Positions 1-5,645 of a DNA stretch of 6,866 nt are shown here, piece by piece. The notes under the pieces were generated by a model. The model searched no databases and had not been told where the DNA came from. It was given only the letters and a program-made list of their open reading frames with translations. The number at the start of each line of letters is the position of its first letter. The stretch's first letter is position 1. Location of the stretch: contig JAUSPJ010000094.1 in NCBI GenBank assembly GCA_030655795.1, forward strand, positions 1-6,866, given 5' to 3'. Position numbers and translations under genes: made by a program. This stretch comes from Fidelibacterota bacterium (GTDB lineage: Bacteria; Fidelibacterota; UBA2242).

Positions 1-138
1 TCTGGTAAACGTCCCTCGTAAATTGTTCGGACATTCTGGCATTTAGCGTTATTACACAAAGCCATGAAATATACTCGCCACGTTATGCTTATCCAAGCAA
101 AAAGGTCACCCGGTTTTTCATTCTTAATGGATAAATTT
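1..138. other. Left edge without a recognisable gene
   Basis: These 138 bases lie downstream of ftsX in its direction of transcription. No convincing gene, tRNA or intrinsic terminator is visible. On the minus strand one frame stays open from inside ftsX to position 1. Its only ATG in this stretch is at 65, giving about 21 codons with two cysteines four residues apart before the window ends, and a second frame is also open for about 27 codons. Open runs of this length are expected by chance, so I do not call a gene. In many bacteria a murein hydrolase or M23 peptidase gene sits near ftsEX, but no signal peptide or peptidase motif can be seen here. Confidence 0.4.
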
Positions 139-1002
139 TTAAAGGAATCTGCGGATTGCCCGCCAGCTGCCCACCCAGCCTAAAAACATACCTAAAATCA
201 GTAACGCAATATAGTATTGGTAACTGACGATTAATGTGTAATCAAAAAAGGATTGCAGATAGGTATTTTGGACATAAATAGATCCGTAAATAATCGAACC
301 GGCCAAAATTGCTCCAAGCCCGCCTTCCAGAGCCCCTTCAATAACAAACGGCGTCTTCACGAAACGGTTTGTAGCGCCGATCAATTTCATAGTTGAAATA
401 ATATCCCGCCGGGCAAAAATAGTCATCTTAATCGAATTCGAAGTCAAAATAATCGAGATAAGCGTTAGAAACGCAAACGCAATCAAGACACTGGCCAGAA
501 TTATTCGCTGATACTTTTCCAGGATAATCAGAAAGTTCTTCCGGTATTTCACCTCGTCAACGACGGAATCCCGCTGCAGGATGTTCGCAATTGCCTCCAC
601 GCTCATCAAATTTCGGTAGATTGGCCTCAGACTAATTGTAAAGGACGGCGGCAGCGGATTGTAATCCAGAATATCGAAGATATCTTCGCCAAATTCCTTC
701 TTGAATTTCTCCGCGGCCGTTTCCGGAGAAATGTAAATGACCCGGTCTATTTCATTCATGCGGCGCAGTTTTTTATCAAAGGCTTCGATATCATCGGAAC
801 CGGCCGTTGAAAGAATAAATATATCCACATCGAACTGGGAACGGATATTTTCCACCATGAAAAGCGTATCCCGGGCAGCGATATACCCAAAACCAACCAT
901 AATGATCGAAATGGCGATGATAATGATCGAAAAGGCCCCCGAATATTTCGAGCGCAATAAGCCCTTGAACCCTTCTTTAAATAAAAACCACAGAATCGTC
1001 AT
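139..1002 (-). CDS. ftsX: Cell division protein FtsX (permease-like ABC subunit)
   Basis: Membrane subunit of the FtsEX complex. In studied bacteria FtsEX transports nothing. It uses ATP hydrolysis by FtsE to switch on peptidoglycan hydrolases through the extracytoplasmic loop of FtsX. The 287-residue protein shows the family layout: a short basic N-terminus, one membrane segment at about residues 22-42, an extracytoplasmic domain at about 43-165 carrying the NPLPPSF motif (115-121), then three membrane segments at about 166-187, 220-243 and 262-284. The cytoplasmic loop contains KLIGATNRFVKTPFVIEG (206-223), typical of the FtsX/MacB-type permease fold. The ATG start overlaps the ftsE stop in ATGA, so the two are translationally coupled. 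The length is normal and nothing looks broken. The identification is secure from motifs and from the ftsE neighbour. The hydrolase partner is not in the window. Confidence 0.95.
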   Translation of the reverse strand: MTILWFLFKEGFKGLLRSKYSGAFSIIIIAISIIMVGFGYIAARDTLFMVENIRSQFDVDIFILSTAGSDDIEAFDKKLRRMNEIDRVIYISPETAAEKFKKEFGEDIFDILDYNPLPPSFTISLRPIYRNLMSVEAIANILQRDSVVDEVKYRKNFLIILEKYQRIILASVLIAFAFLTLISIILTSNSIKMTIFARRDIISTMKLIGATNRFVKTPFVIEGALEGGLGAILAGSIIYGSIYVQNTYLQSFFDYTLIVSYQYYIALLILGMFLGWVGSWRAIRRFL

Positions 1003-1658
1003 GTGATACTCGCGATTTCACCTTCATTCATCTGGATCAGCCGGGCGCCCGGCACCCGTTTTATCAGGCTGTAATTATGGGTCGCAATAATTACCGCTGT
1101 TCCCTTTTTATTTATTTTATGCAATAAATTCATCAGCTCAATGCTTACCCTGGGATCAAGATTTCCGGTGGGTTCATCGGCCAATAAAACAATTGGTTCC
1201 TTCACCAGCGCCCGAGCAATCGCCACCCGCTGCTGCTCGCCGCCGGACAGCTCCATCGGTTTGTGATGAACGCGATGTCCCAGACCAACCTGGTTCAGGA
1301 TATCATACACCCGGCTTTTTATCTCCCGGATCTTGTAATGCGAAGCATATAGTGAAATCGCGACATTCTGATAGACATTCCGGTCCTTGAGGAGCTGGAA
1401 ATCCTGAAAAATCATCCCAACTTTCCGGCGCAGAAAGGGAATTTGACGGTCTTTGATCTTATTGCTGTCATAATCCCGGATAAGAACCTTGCCCTTTTCC
1501 GGAAACAGGTCCATATAAATCAAGCGCAGTAAGGTCGATTTACCCGCTCCCGACGGGCCGGTCAGAAAGACAAATTCACCGTCGTCAATGCTGAAATTCA
1601 GGTTTTTGACACCGGCATTTTTTCGGAAGCTGCATGTTGCGTTAATAAACGAAATCAT
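999..1658 (-). CDS. ftsE: Cell division ATP-binding protein FtsE
   Basis: ABC-type ATPase of the FtsEX division complex, acting at the inner face of the membrane with FtsX. Counted from the ATG at 1658 it has 219 residues, normal for FtsE. Visible motifs are Walker A GPSGAGKST (34-42), Q-loop Gln85, the signature LSGGEQQR (137-144), Walker B ending in Asp161-Glu162, the D-loop region NLDP just after it, and H-loop His194. The sequence LADEPTGNLDP is typical of the FtsE/LolD/MacB branch, and the ftsX neighbour decides between these. The frame also continues to a TTG at 1706. I prefer the ATG because FtsE proteins usually begin with a short MI-x-F stretch, and because a candidate promoter (1676-1706) lies inside the longer version. 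Neither start has a clear Shine-Dalgarno sequence. The stop codon overlaps the ftsX start by 4 bases. Confidence 0.95.
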   Translation of the reverse strand: MISFINATCSFRKNAGVKNLNFSIDDGEFVFLTGPSGAGKSTLLRLIYMDLFPEKGKVLIRDYDSNKIKDRQIPFLRRKVGMIFQDFQLLKDRNVYQNVAISLYASHYKIREIKSRVYDILNQVGLGHRVHHKPMELSGGEQQRVAIARALVKEPIVLLADEPTGNLDPRVSIELMNLLHKINKKGTAVIIATHNYSLIKRVPGARLIQMNEGEIASIT

Positions 1659-1675
1659 AAAAAAATCAAGTTTTT

Positions 1676-1706
1676 CAAATTTAAAGAACTGCTGCTGTTC
1701 AAACAA
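1676..1706 (-). promoter_or_regulatory. Candidate ftsEX promoter
   Basis: On the minus strand TAAATTTG (1676-1683) fits the Bacteroidota -7 consensus TAnnTTTG and partly fits a sigma-70 -10 box. TTGTTT lies 17 bases upstream (1701-1706). Initiation would fall near 1669, giving a leader of only about 10 bases before the ATG at 1658. That would explain the lack of a Shine-Dalgarno sequence. Position and motif support it; no transcription data are available. Confidence 0.35.
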
Positions 1707-1718
1707 GGAATTGCTGAG

Positions 1719-1731
1719 AATTCCCGGAATT
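1719..1731. repeat. 13-bp palindrome between divergent genes
   Basis: AATTCC, one central base, then GGAATT form a perfect 6+1+6 inverted repeat. It lies between the candidate ftsE promoter and the candidate promoter of the M64 peptidase gene, where a dimeric regulator could act on either. No known operator is recognised, and a short palindrome can occur by chance. Confidence 0.3.
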
Positions 1732-1744
1732 TCGACAAACGGTC

Positions 1745-1773
1745 TTGATAATCGTTATGTGATTACCTAATTT
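1745..1773 (+). promoter_or_regulatory. Candidate promoter of the M64 peptidase gene
   Basis: TTGATA (1745-1750, five of six bases of TTGACA) is followed after 17 bases by TAATTT (1768-1773), a weak -10 box. Transcription would begin near 1780, leaving a leader of about 15-20 bases that contains the ribosome binding site. The -35 match and the spacing are good; the -10 match is poor. Confidence 0.35.
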
Positions 1774-1785
1774 GCCGGCAGGTAA
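1763..1785 (+). repeat. Inverted repeat over the start of the M64 leader
   Basis: TTACCT (1763-1768) and AGGTAA (1780-1785) form a 6-bp inverted repeat around an 11-base centre. It straddles the candidate -10 box and start point and ends just before the ribosome binding site. It could be a DNA operator. An RNA hairpin is less likely, because the left arm would lie upstream of the predicted transcription start. Confidence 0.3.
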
Positions 1786-1788
1786 AAC

Positions 1789-1792
1789 GGAG
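1789..1792 (+). promoter_or_regulatory. Ribosome binding site that decides the M64 start
   Basis: GGAG lies 2 bases before the ATG at 1795 and 5 bases before the ATG at 1798. Normal spacing favours the second ATG. The choice changes the protein by a single residue. Confidence 0.6.
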
Positions 1793-1797
1793 TAATG

Positions 1798-3168
1798 ATG
1801 CAACGACTATTTTTTGGACTTCTGTTAATCAGTACCTTCCTGATGGCGAAAACCGGCCCTGATTTTGATCAGTATTTTGAGAATAAAACCATGCGGGTGG
1901 ATTATTATTTCACCGGAGTCAAAGGCGAAACAACCATCTCACTCGACCAGATTAAAGAGGAACCGGTCTGGGCCGGCAGTATGAACAACCTGATCGACAC
2001 ATTGAATTACGGCAATCATAAAGTTGAAATCTTCGATAAAGCCAGCAACACTCTGATCTTTTCCAAAGGCTTCAGCAGTCTCTTCCAGGAATGGCAAACC
2101 ACCGATGAAGCCGCTGCCGGAATCTATTGTACAATTTCCGCATCGGTTTTGATTCCCTTTCCGAAAGACCCGGTAAAATTCGTGCATTATTCCCGCAACC
2201 GGAACGGGGAATTCGAGGCAGAGTACGAAACCGAAATCGACCCAAATTCCCGGTTTATCCGACGAGACAAACCCCAATACGGTTATAAAGCCAAAACATT
2301 TATCAAGAACGGTTCACCCAATGAAAAAGTCGATATTCTGCTGCTGCCGGAAGGTTATACGAAGAAGGAGATGCGTAAATTCCGGGATGATATGAAGCAT
2401 TTTATGACAGCGCTCTTTGATGCGCCGCCGTTCAATGAATACCAAGACCGTTTCAATGTCCGGTACCTGGAAGTTCCTTCGGAAGAATCGGGCATCGATA
2501 ATCCCCGTCAAGGAGGTTTCGTCAAATCGGCCTTCGAATTGTCATACAACTCTTTTGATTCCGATCGTTATATTTTAGCCTTTGACAATAAACGAATCCG
2601 GGATATCGCCGCCAATGCGCCCTACGATCAACTCTATTTTATCGTGAACAGCAACAAGTACGGCGGCGGTGGCATTTATAAGCTCTACTCCAGCTGCTAC
2701 AGCCATGATGACAAAGCAGAAAACGCCTGGTGGCCGGATTATGTGTTTGTCCATGAGTTTGGGCATGCTTTTGGCGGATTGGCTGATGAATATTACACCT
2801 CTCAGGTGGCCTATAATGAATTCTATCCACTGGATGTCGAACCCTGGGAACCGAATGTCACTCCCAATACCGATCCGGAAACGATTAAATGGAAACAATA
2901 TATAGACGCCGAAACACCGGTCCCGACGCCCTGGGAAAAGCAACTTTTTGATCAGATTCCCTACGCGAACCAGGAAGAACGTTCGGTTCTTTTACGAAAA
3001 CAGGAATATTGGGGCAAGGTCGGCGCCTATGAAGGTTCGGGCTATGTTTCAGAAGGCCAATACCGGCCTTTTCTGGACTGTAAAATGTTCTCTAAAAGTC
3101 TGGTGGATTTCTGCCCGGTGTGCCGGAATTCAATCGTGAGGGTGATTAAGTTCTATACGGAAGAGTGA
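1798..3168 (+). CDS. Exported M64-family metallopeptidase (IgA peptidase M64 family)
   Basis: Zinc metallopeptidase of MEROPS family M64, named after a Clostridium IgA1 protease. Most members have unknown substrates, so IgA cleavage should not be assumed. Counted from the ATG at 1798 it has 456 residues. A basic-hydrophobic signal peptide covers about residues 1-17, with probable cleavage after the alanine at 17 and no lipobox cysteine. Residues of about 23-149 match the M64 N-terminal beta domain seen in Bacteroides homologues (SSLFQEWQTTDEA and similar stretches). The catalytic domain runs from about 175 to the end. It begins with ILLLPEGYT (180-188) and contains HEFGHAFGGLADEY, with His319 and His323 as zinc ligands, Glu320 as catalytic base and Asp330 as the likely third ligand. 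A conserved-looking C-terminal cysteine cluster follows (Cys428 and CPVC at 439-442). There is no sorting or anchoring domain, so the mature enzyme is probably periplasmic or secreted. It is transcribed alone, divergent from ftsEX, and ends 6 bases from the stop codon of glpK. Confidence 0.92.
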   Translation: MQRLFFGLLLISTFLMAKTGPDFDQYFENKTMRVDYYFTGVKGETTISLDQIKEEPVWAGSMNNLIDTLNYGNHKVEIFDKASNTLIFSKGFSSLFQEWQTTDEAAAGIYCTISASVLIPFPKDPVKFVHYSRNRNGEFEAEYETEIDPNSRFIRRDKPQYGYKAKTFIKNGSPNEKVDILLLPEGYTKKEMRKFRDDMKHFMTALFDAPPFNEYQDRFNVRYLEVPSEESGIDNPRQGGFVKSAFELSYNSFDSDRYILAFDNKRIRDIAANAPYDQLYFIVNSNKYGGGGIYKLYSSCYSHDDKAENAWWPDYVFVHEFGHAFGGLADEYYTSQVAYNEFYPLDVEPWEPNVTPNTDPETIKWKQYIDAETPVPTPWEKQLFDQIPYANQEERSVLLRKQEYWGKVGAYEGSGYVSEGQYRPFLDCKMFSKSLVDFCPVCRNSIVRVIKFYTEE

Positions 3169-3174
3169 TACTAT

Positions 3175-4626
3175 CTATTTCGTCATCGCCTGACGCAGCG
3201 CCTGCTGCCAGCCACTCAGATATTGTTCACGAACATCCGTTTTCATCTCCGGTTCAAAGCGGTGATCGATTTTCTTCAATTTCAGCAGTTCATCGATGTC
3301 CGTCCAGAATCCGCATTTCAGTCCGGCTAAATACGCCGCTCCCAGGGCCGTAGATTCCGTCACCGCCGGACGCAGAACCGGCCGGTTCAGTATATCCGCC
3401 TGAAACTGCATCAGGAAATCGTTCACCACCGCGCCGCCGTCCACGACCAGTTCATGAATCGCGATCCCGGCTTCCGATTCCATCAGGTTCAACACATCAA
3501 CACTCTGGTAAGCAATGGATTCCAGGGCCGCCCGGATAATGTGATTGCGGTTTACACCACGGGTCAATCCGGTGATAATGCCCCGGGCCTCCATGTCCCA
3601 GTGCGGCGCACCGAGCCCCACAAAGGCCGGAACAATATAGACGCCGTTATTATCGGGAACCTTCAGCGCAGCGGCTTCGCTGTCGGCGGCAGTTATAATT
3701 AGTTGCAGTTTATCCCGCAACCACTGAATCAGCGCCCCGGCGATAAAAATCGAGCCCTCAAACGCATAGCAGGGCTTGCCCTGTTTATCTATTGCCAGCG
3801 TCGTAAGCAGACCTTTTTCCGTCAGCTGAAAATTATCGCCGATATTCATCATAGCGAAGCAGCCGGTTCCATAGGTATTTTTGACACTGCCTCGTTCCAC
3901 GCAGCCCTGACCAAAGAGCGCTGCCTGCTGATCGCCGGCCACTCCACAAATCGGCACATCTTTCAGGCAATCGATCGCTTCAACTTTTCCGTAATCAGCC
4001 ATGGAACTTCTGACTTCCGGTAACATAGATATTGGAATACCAAGAATTTCCGCACATTCTTCGTCCCATTTCCGCTCAACGATATTGTACAACAGCGTCC
4101 GCGAAGAGTTAGTGTAATCGGTCGCATGGACTTTTCGATTCGTCAGGTTCCAGATGAGCCAGGAATCAATCGTACCAAACAGCAGGTTTTCGGTGAAATT
4201 ATTCCCAAATTGGTCCAAAATCCATTTGATTTTTGTTCCGCTGAAATAGGCGTCAACCGGCAGCCCGGTTTTGGACTGAAAAAGATCTTGATGTTTTTTT
4301 AATTCTCCACACATCTTTGTTGTTCGCCGGCATTGCCACACAATCGCGTTATAGACCGGTTTCCCCGTCGTCTTATCCCAAACAACCGTGGTTTCCCGTT
4401 GATTGGTAATGCCCACAGCGGCGATTTGACCTTGATAATTGCGGCACAATTCGGTTACCGTATCCACAACCGTCTGCCAGATTTCCAGCGGATCGTGTTC
4501 CACCCAGCCCGGTTTCGGGTAGTACTGGGTGAATTCCTTATAGCGGGAATCGACTATCTGCCCGTCATGATCGAACAGAATCGAATGTGTGCCGGTGGTC
4601 CCCTGATCGATGGCAAGAATATACAT
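3175..4626 (-). CDS. glpK: Glycerol kinase
   Basis: Cytoplasmic FGGY-family kinase that makes sn-glycerol 3-phosphate from glycerol and ATP. The 483 residues are slightly shorter than E. coli GlpK (about 500). Family landmarks are DQGTTG (7-12, phosphate loop), NQRE with Arg77-Glu78, DAYFSGTKIKW with Tyr127, and GDQQAALFGQ with Asp232-Gln233. These correspond to the glycerol-binding Arg83, Glu84, Tyr135, Asp245 and Gln246 of E. coli. Also present are YGTGCFAM (252-259) and the C-terminal DGGAVVNDFLMQFQADIL (396-413). Where E. coli has Arg17, this protein has His14. The glycine-rich GGKGGTR loop used for fructose-1,6-bisphosphate inhibition is missing. So is the His that HPr phosphorylates in Firmicutes enzymes, so neither classical control applies. 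The ATG is the only sensible start, since an in-frame TAA lies seven codons upstream. The ribosome binding site (AAGAGAAAG) is weak. There is no glpF or glpD beside it. Confidence 0.95.
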   Translation of the reverse strand: MYILAIDQGTTGTHSILFDHDGQIVDSRYKEFTQYYPKPGWVEHDPLEIWQTVVDTVTELCRNYQGQIAAVGITNQRETTVVWDKTTGKPVYNAIVWQCRRTTKMCGELKKHQDLFQSKTGLPVDAYFSGTKIKWILDQFGNNFTENLLFGTIDSWLIWNLTNRKVHATDYTNSSRTLLYNIVERKWDEECAEILGIPISMLPEVRSSMADYGKVEAIDCLKDVPICGVAGDQQAALFGQGCVERGSVKNTYGTGCFAMMNIGDNFQLTEKGLLTTLAIDKQGKPCYAFEGSIFIAGALIQWLRDKLQLIITAADSEAAALKVPDNNGVYIVPAFVGLGAPHWDMEARGIITGLTRGVNRNHIIRAALESIAYQSVDVLNLMESEAGIAIHELVVDGGAVVNDFLMQFQADILNRPVLRPAVTESTALGAAYLAGLKCGFWTDIDELLKLKKIDHRFEPEMKTDVREQYLSGWQQALRQAMTK

Positions 4627-4649
4627 AAATGGCTTTCTCTTAACTTACG

Positions 4650-4778
4650 TTAATCATTTCCCATTTTCCGCAAAGTCTGAGCAATATTCAATATATAATC
4701 CAAAATAACTCTGAATGGGATAAAACCATCGGTTTTTACATGTAACAATCCCGGATCATCCTTAAAAACCGTGCCCAT
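4650..4778 (-). CDS. Possible 42-residue small ORF between terminator and glpK
   Basis: An ATG at 4778 opens a 42-codon frame ending in TAA at 4650-4652, 23 bases before the glpK start. A TGA directly precedes the ATG in frame, so it cannot be longer at the N-terminus. The product would begin MGTVFKDDPGLL, then have an amphipathic-looking stretch (FIPFRVILDYILNIAQ) and a polar end (RKMGND). It has no signal peptide, no clear membrane segment and no family I recognise. It starts just past the terminator at 4783-4805, where a riboswitch-controlled gene would be expected. Against it are the absence of a Shine-Dalgarno sequence, its short length and an underlying inverted repeat. It may be chance, or the remnant of a lost gene. 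Confidence 0.2.
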   Translation of the reverse strand: MGTVFKDDPGLLHVKTDGFIPFRVILDYILNIAQTLRKMGND

Positions 4779-4781
4779 TCA
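4712..4781. repeat. Long interrupted inverted repeat upstream of glpK
   Basis: TGAATGGG (4712-4719) pairs with CCCATTCA (4774-4781), and inside it CGGTTTTTA (4730-4738) pairs with TAAAAACCG (4763-4771). That is 17 pairs over 70 bases, with an asymmetric gap of 10 and 2 bases between the two stems. The central loop contains a smaller palindrome, GGAT-C-ATCC (4753-4761). A competing 6-bp hairpin, AAAACC-ATC-GGTTTT (4722-4736), uses one arm of the inner stem. The structure lies in the leader of glpK and within the possible small ORF. It could be a folded leader, a regulator target or a small mobile-element relic. Confidence 0.5.
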
Positions 4782-4782
4782 T

Positions 4783-4805
4783 AAAAAATTCCCGAACGCC
4801 CGGGA
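4783..4805 (-). terminator. Intrinsic terminator downstream of the FMN-type aptamer
   Basis: On the minus strand TCCCG, a six-base loop GGCGTT, and CGGGA (4790-4805) form a GC-rich stem. It is followed by ATTTTTT (4783-4789). This is a standard Rho-independent terminator. It lies 10 bases past the closing helix of the FMN-riboswitch-like element, the normal place for its expression platform, and could also end read-through from pst-phoU. Confidence 0.75.
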
Positions 4806-4815
4806 CTAAAACCTA

Positions 4816-4877
4816 TTCTTCTTCCATCCGGACTCTTATTGTCGGCGCCTGAGTTTCGCAGGCTCTGTCCCGAAGAC
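4816..4877 (-). promoter_or_regulatory. Internally truncated FMN riboswitch (RFN element)
   Basis: Read on the minus strand, GCCGAC (4841-4846) followed after AATAA by GAGTCCGGATGGAAGAAG (4818-4835) is almost identical to the 3' half of FMN riboswitches. The 5' end, TCTTCGGGACAG (4865-4876), matches the canonical start TCTTCGGGGCAG. P1 forms from TCTTC (4872-4876) with GAAGA (4817-4821). P6 forms from GAC (4841-4843) with GTC (4831-4833). Between them is a single hairpin, GCCTG-CGAAACT-CAGGC (4847-4863), whose GCGAAACTC loop resembles the conserved GTGAAATTC T-loop of P2 and P5. The P3 and P4 segments, including ACCGGCGGT, are absent, so the element is about 60 nt instead of the usual 110 or more. 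FMN binding is therefore doubtful, although the family assignment looks sound. An intrinsic terminator follows and glpK is the next large gene. Confidence 0.72.
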
Positions 4878-4883
4878 GCAAAG

Positions 4884-4914
4884 CAAATTTATGAGTATCA
4901 AAGTGGAGATGCAA
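4884..4914 (-). promoter_or_regulatory. Candidate promoter of the riboswitch transcript
   Basis: On the minus strand TAAATTTG (4884-4891) fits TAnnTTTG. TTGCAT (4909-4914) lies 17 bases upstream of its first six bases. Initiation would fall at about 4878-4880, at the first bases of the aptamer's P1 helix, as expected for a riboswitch RNA. The -35 match is weak. The rest of the stretch up to the phoU stop at 4949 shows nothing else. Confidence 0.35.
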
Positions 4915-4948
4915 GAAATGTTCAGGATATTGGAATCAACATATTGAC

Positions 4949-5608
4949 TTATCCAAGCCCTTTTGAGTGTTTAATAACCTTACCCTCCACCATAAAAATT
5001 ACATCTTCACAGAGATTGGTTGATAAATCCGCTACACGTTCTAATTTCCGGCAGATATTCATCATGTGCAGTGATCGTTCGACGGTAGCAGGTTCCTCTC
5101 CTATAAACGCGATCAGATTCTTTAAAGTGTCATCTCTGTAAATATCGACTAGATCATCCCGAGCACACACAATTTTCGCCAGATCAACATCTTCATTGAT
5201 AAACGAATTGATACTGTCTTTCAGCATGCCAATAGACGCCTCGGCTAATTTCGCAACATTTACACCTTTTGCCCTGATCTCAGGTCGTTCTATCAGAAAT
5301 ATTGCGCTTTTACTTATATTGACGGCGGTATCGCCCATCCTCTCCAGATCATTGCCCATTTTAAGGATCATAAGAATCGTTCGCAGATCTCCCGCTGTCG
5401 GTTGGTATTGAGCAATCGTCGTGGTACAATGTTTGTCCATTCTTAATTCAAATTCATTGGCAATCGGTTCATCAACTTCAATTACTTCTTTTAACATTGC
5501 CATGTCTTTTGTTTGCAGACCACGGATACTTTTAGCAATCATCGCTTCAACATGGGCGGCATATTCGATTATTTCTTTCTTCAGCTTTTTTATTTTTTCG
5601 ATCAGCAT
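4949..5608 (-). CDS. phoU: Phosphate transport system regulatory protein PhoU
   Basis: Cytoplasmic all-helical protein that links the Pst phosphate transporter to PhoR-type histidine kinase signalling and restrains phosphate uptake. From the ATG at 5608 it has 219 residues, a usual length. The two tandem PhoU three-helix repeats are visible. The first has QPTAGDLRTILMILKM (69-84) and NDLERMGDTAVNI (86-98). The second has RKLERVADLSTNLCEDVIF (187-205). Acidic positions in both, such as Asp86, Glu89, Asp93, Glu190 and Asp194, match the metal-binding pattern of the family. An ATG at 5623 would add five codons, but the ribosome binding site lies inside that extension, so 5608 is preferred. The gene follows pstB after 70 bases, the usual pst operon order. 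No Pho box is visible in the window. The pstB-phoU gap contains another TAAATTTG. Confidence 0.95.
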   Translation of the reverse strand: MLIEKIKKLKKEIIEYAAHVEAMIAKSIRGLQTKDMAMLKEVIEVDEPIANEFELRMDKHCTTTIAQYQPTAGDLRTILMILKMGNDLERMGDTAVNISKSAIFLIERPEIRAKGVNVAKLAEASIGMLKDSINSFINEDVDLAKIVCARDDLVDIYRDDTLKNLIAFIGEEPATVERSLHMMNICRKLERVADLSTNLCEDVIFMVEGKVIKHSKGLG

Positions 5609-5613
5609 TTTAT

Positions 5614-5617
5614 CTCC
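5614..5617 (-). promoter_or_regulatory. Ribosome binding site that decides the phoU start
   Basis: GGAG on the minus strand lies 5 bases before the ATG at 5608. The alternative ATG at 5623 has no such sequence upstream and would place this site inside the coding region. Confidence 0.7.
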
Positions 5618-5645
5618 ATACATTAGAAATACAAAATAGTTTAAA

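Noticed and set aside
88..99. 11-base sequence CTTATCCAAGC shared with the end of phoU (4948-4958)
   Set aside because: Matches of this length are expected several times by chance in a window this size, and the flanks do not match.
99..118. Possible terminator after ftsX (A5 ... GGTCACC ... T5)
   Set aside because: The A and T runs cannot form a continuous stem with the bases between them, and the GGTCACC palindrome has no room for a loop.
1193..1390. Plus-strand ORF rich in Pro, Ala and Arg
   Set aside because: It lies entirely antisense to ftsE and has low-complexity composition typical of a shadow frame.
1659..1706. N-terminal extension of FtsE by 16 codons from a TTG
   Set aside because: It has no Shine-Dalgarno sequence, does not resemble FtsE N-termini, and overlaps the candidate promoter.
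3169..3174. Bidirectional terminator between the M64 gene and glpK
   Set aside because: The stop codons are only 6 bases apart, and no hairpin with a T-run is visible in either direction around them.
3703..4023. 106-codon plus-strand ORF
   Set aside because: It is antisense to the middle of glpK, where the family motifs are all in the other strand. It has no leader features.
4816..4877. Reading the element as a glycine riboswitch because of GAAACTC and AGGC
   Set aside because: The glycine core (GGAGAG and the AAAGGACAG-type end) is absent in the right order, whereas the 3' half fits the FMN riboswitch almost base for base.
4839..5141. 100-codon plus-strand ORF overlapping the riboswitch region and the end of phoU
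   Set aside because: Most of it is antisense to the secure phoU coding frame. It has no ribosome binding site, and its first part runs antisense to the conserved riboswitch sequence.
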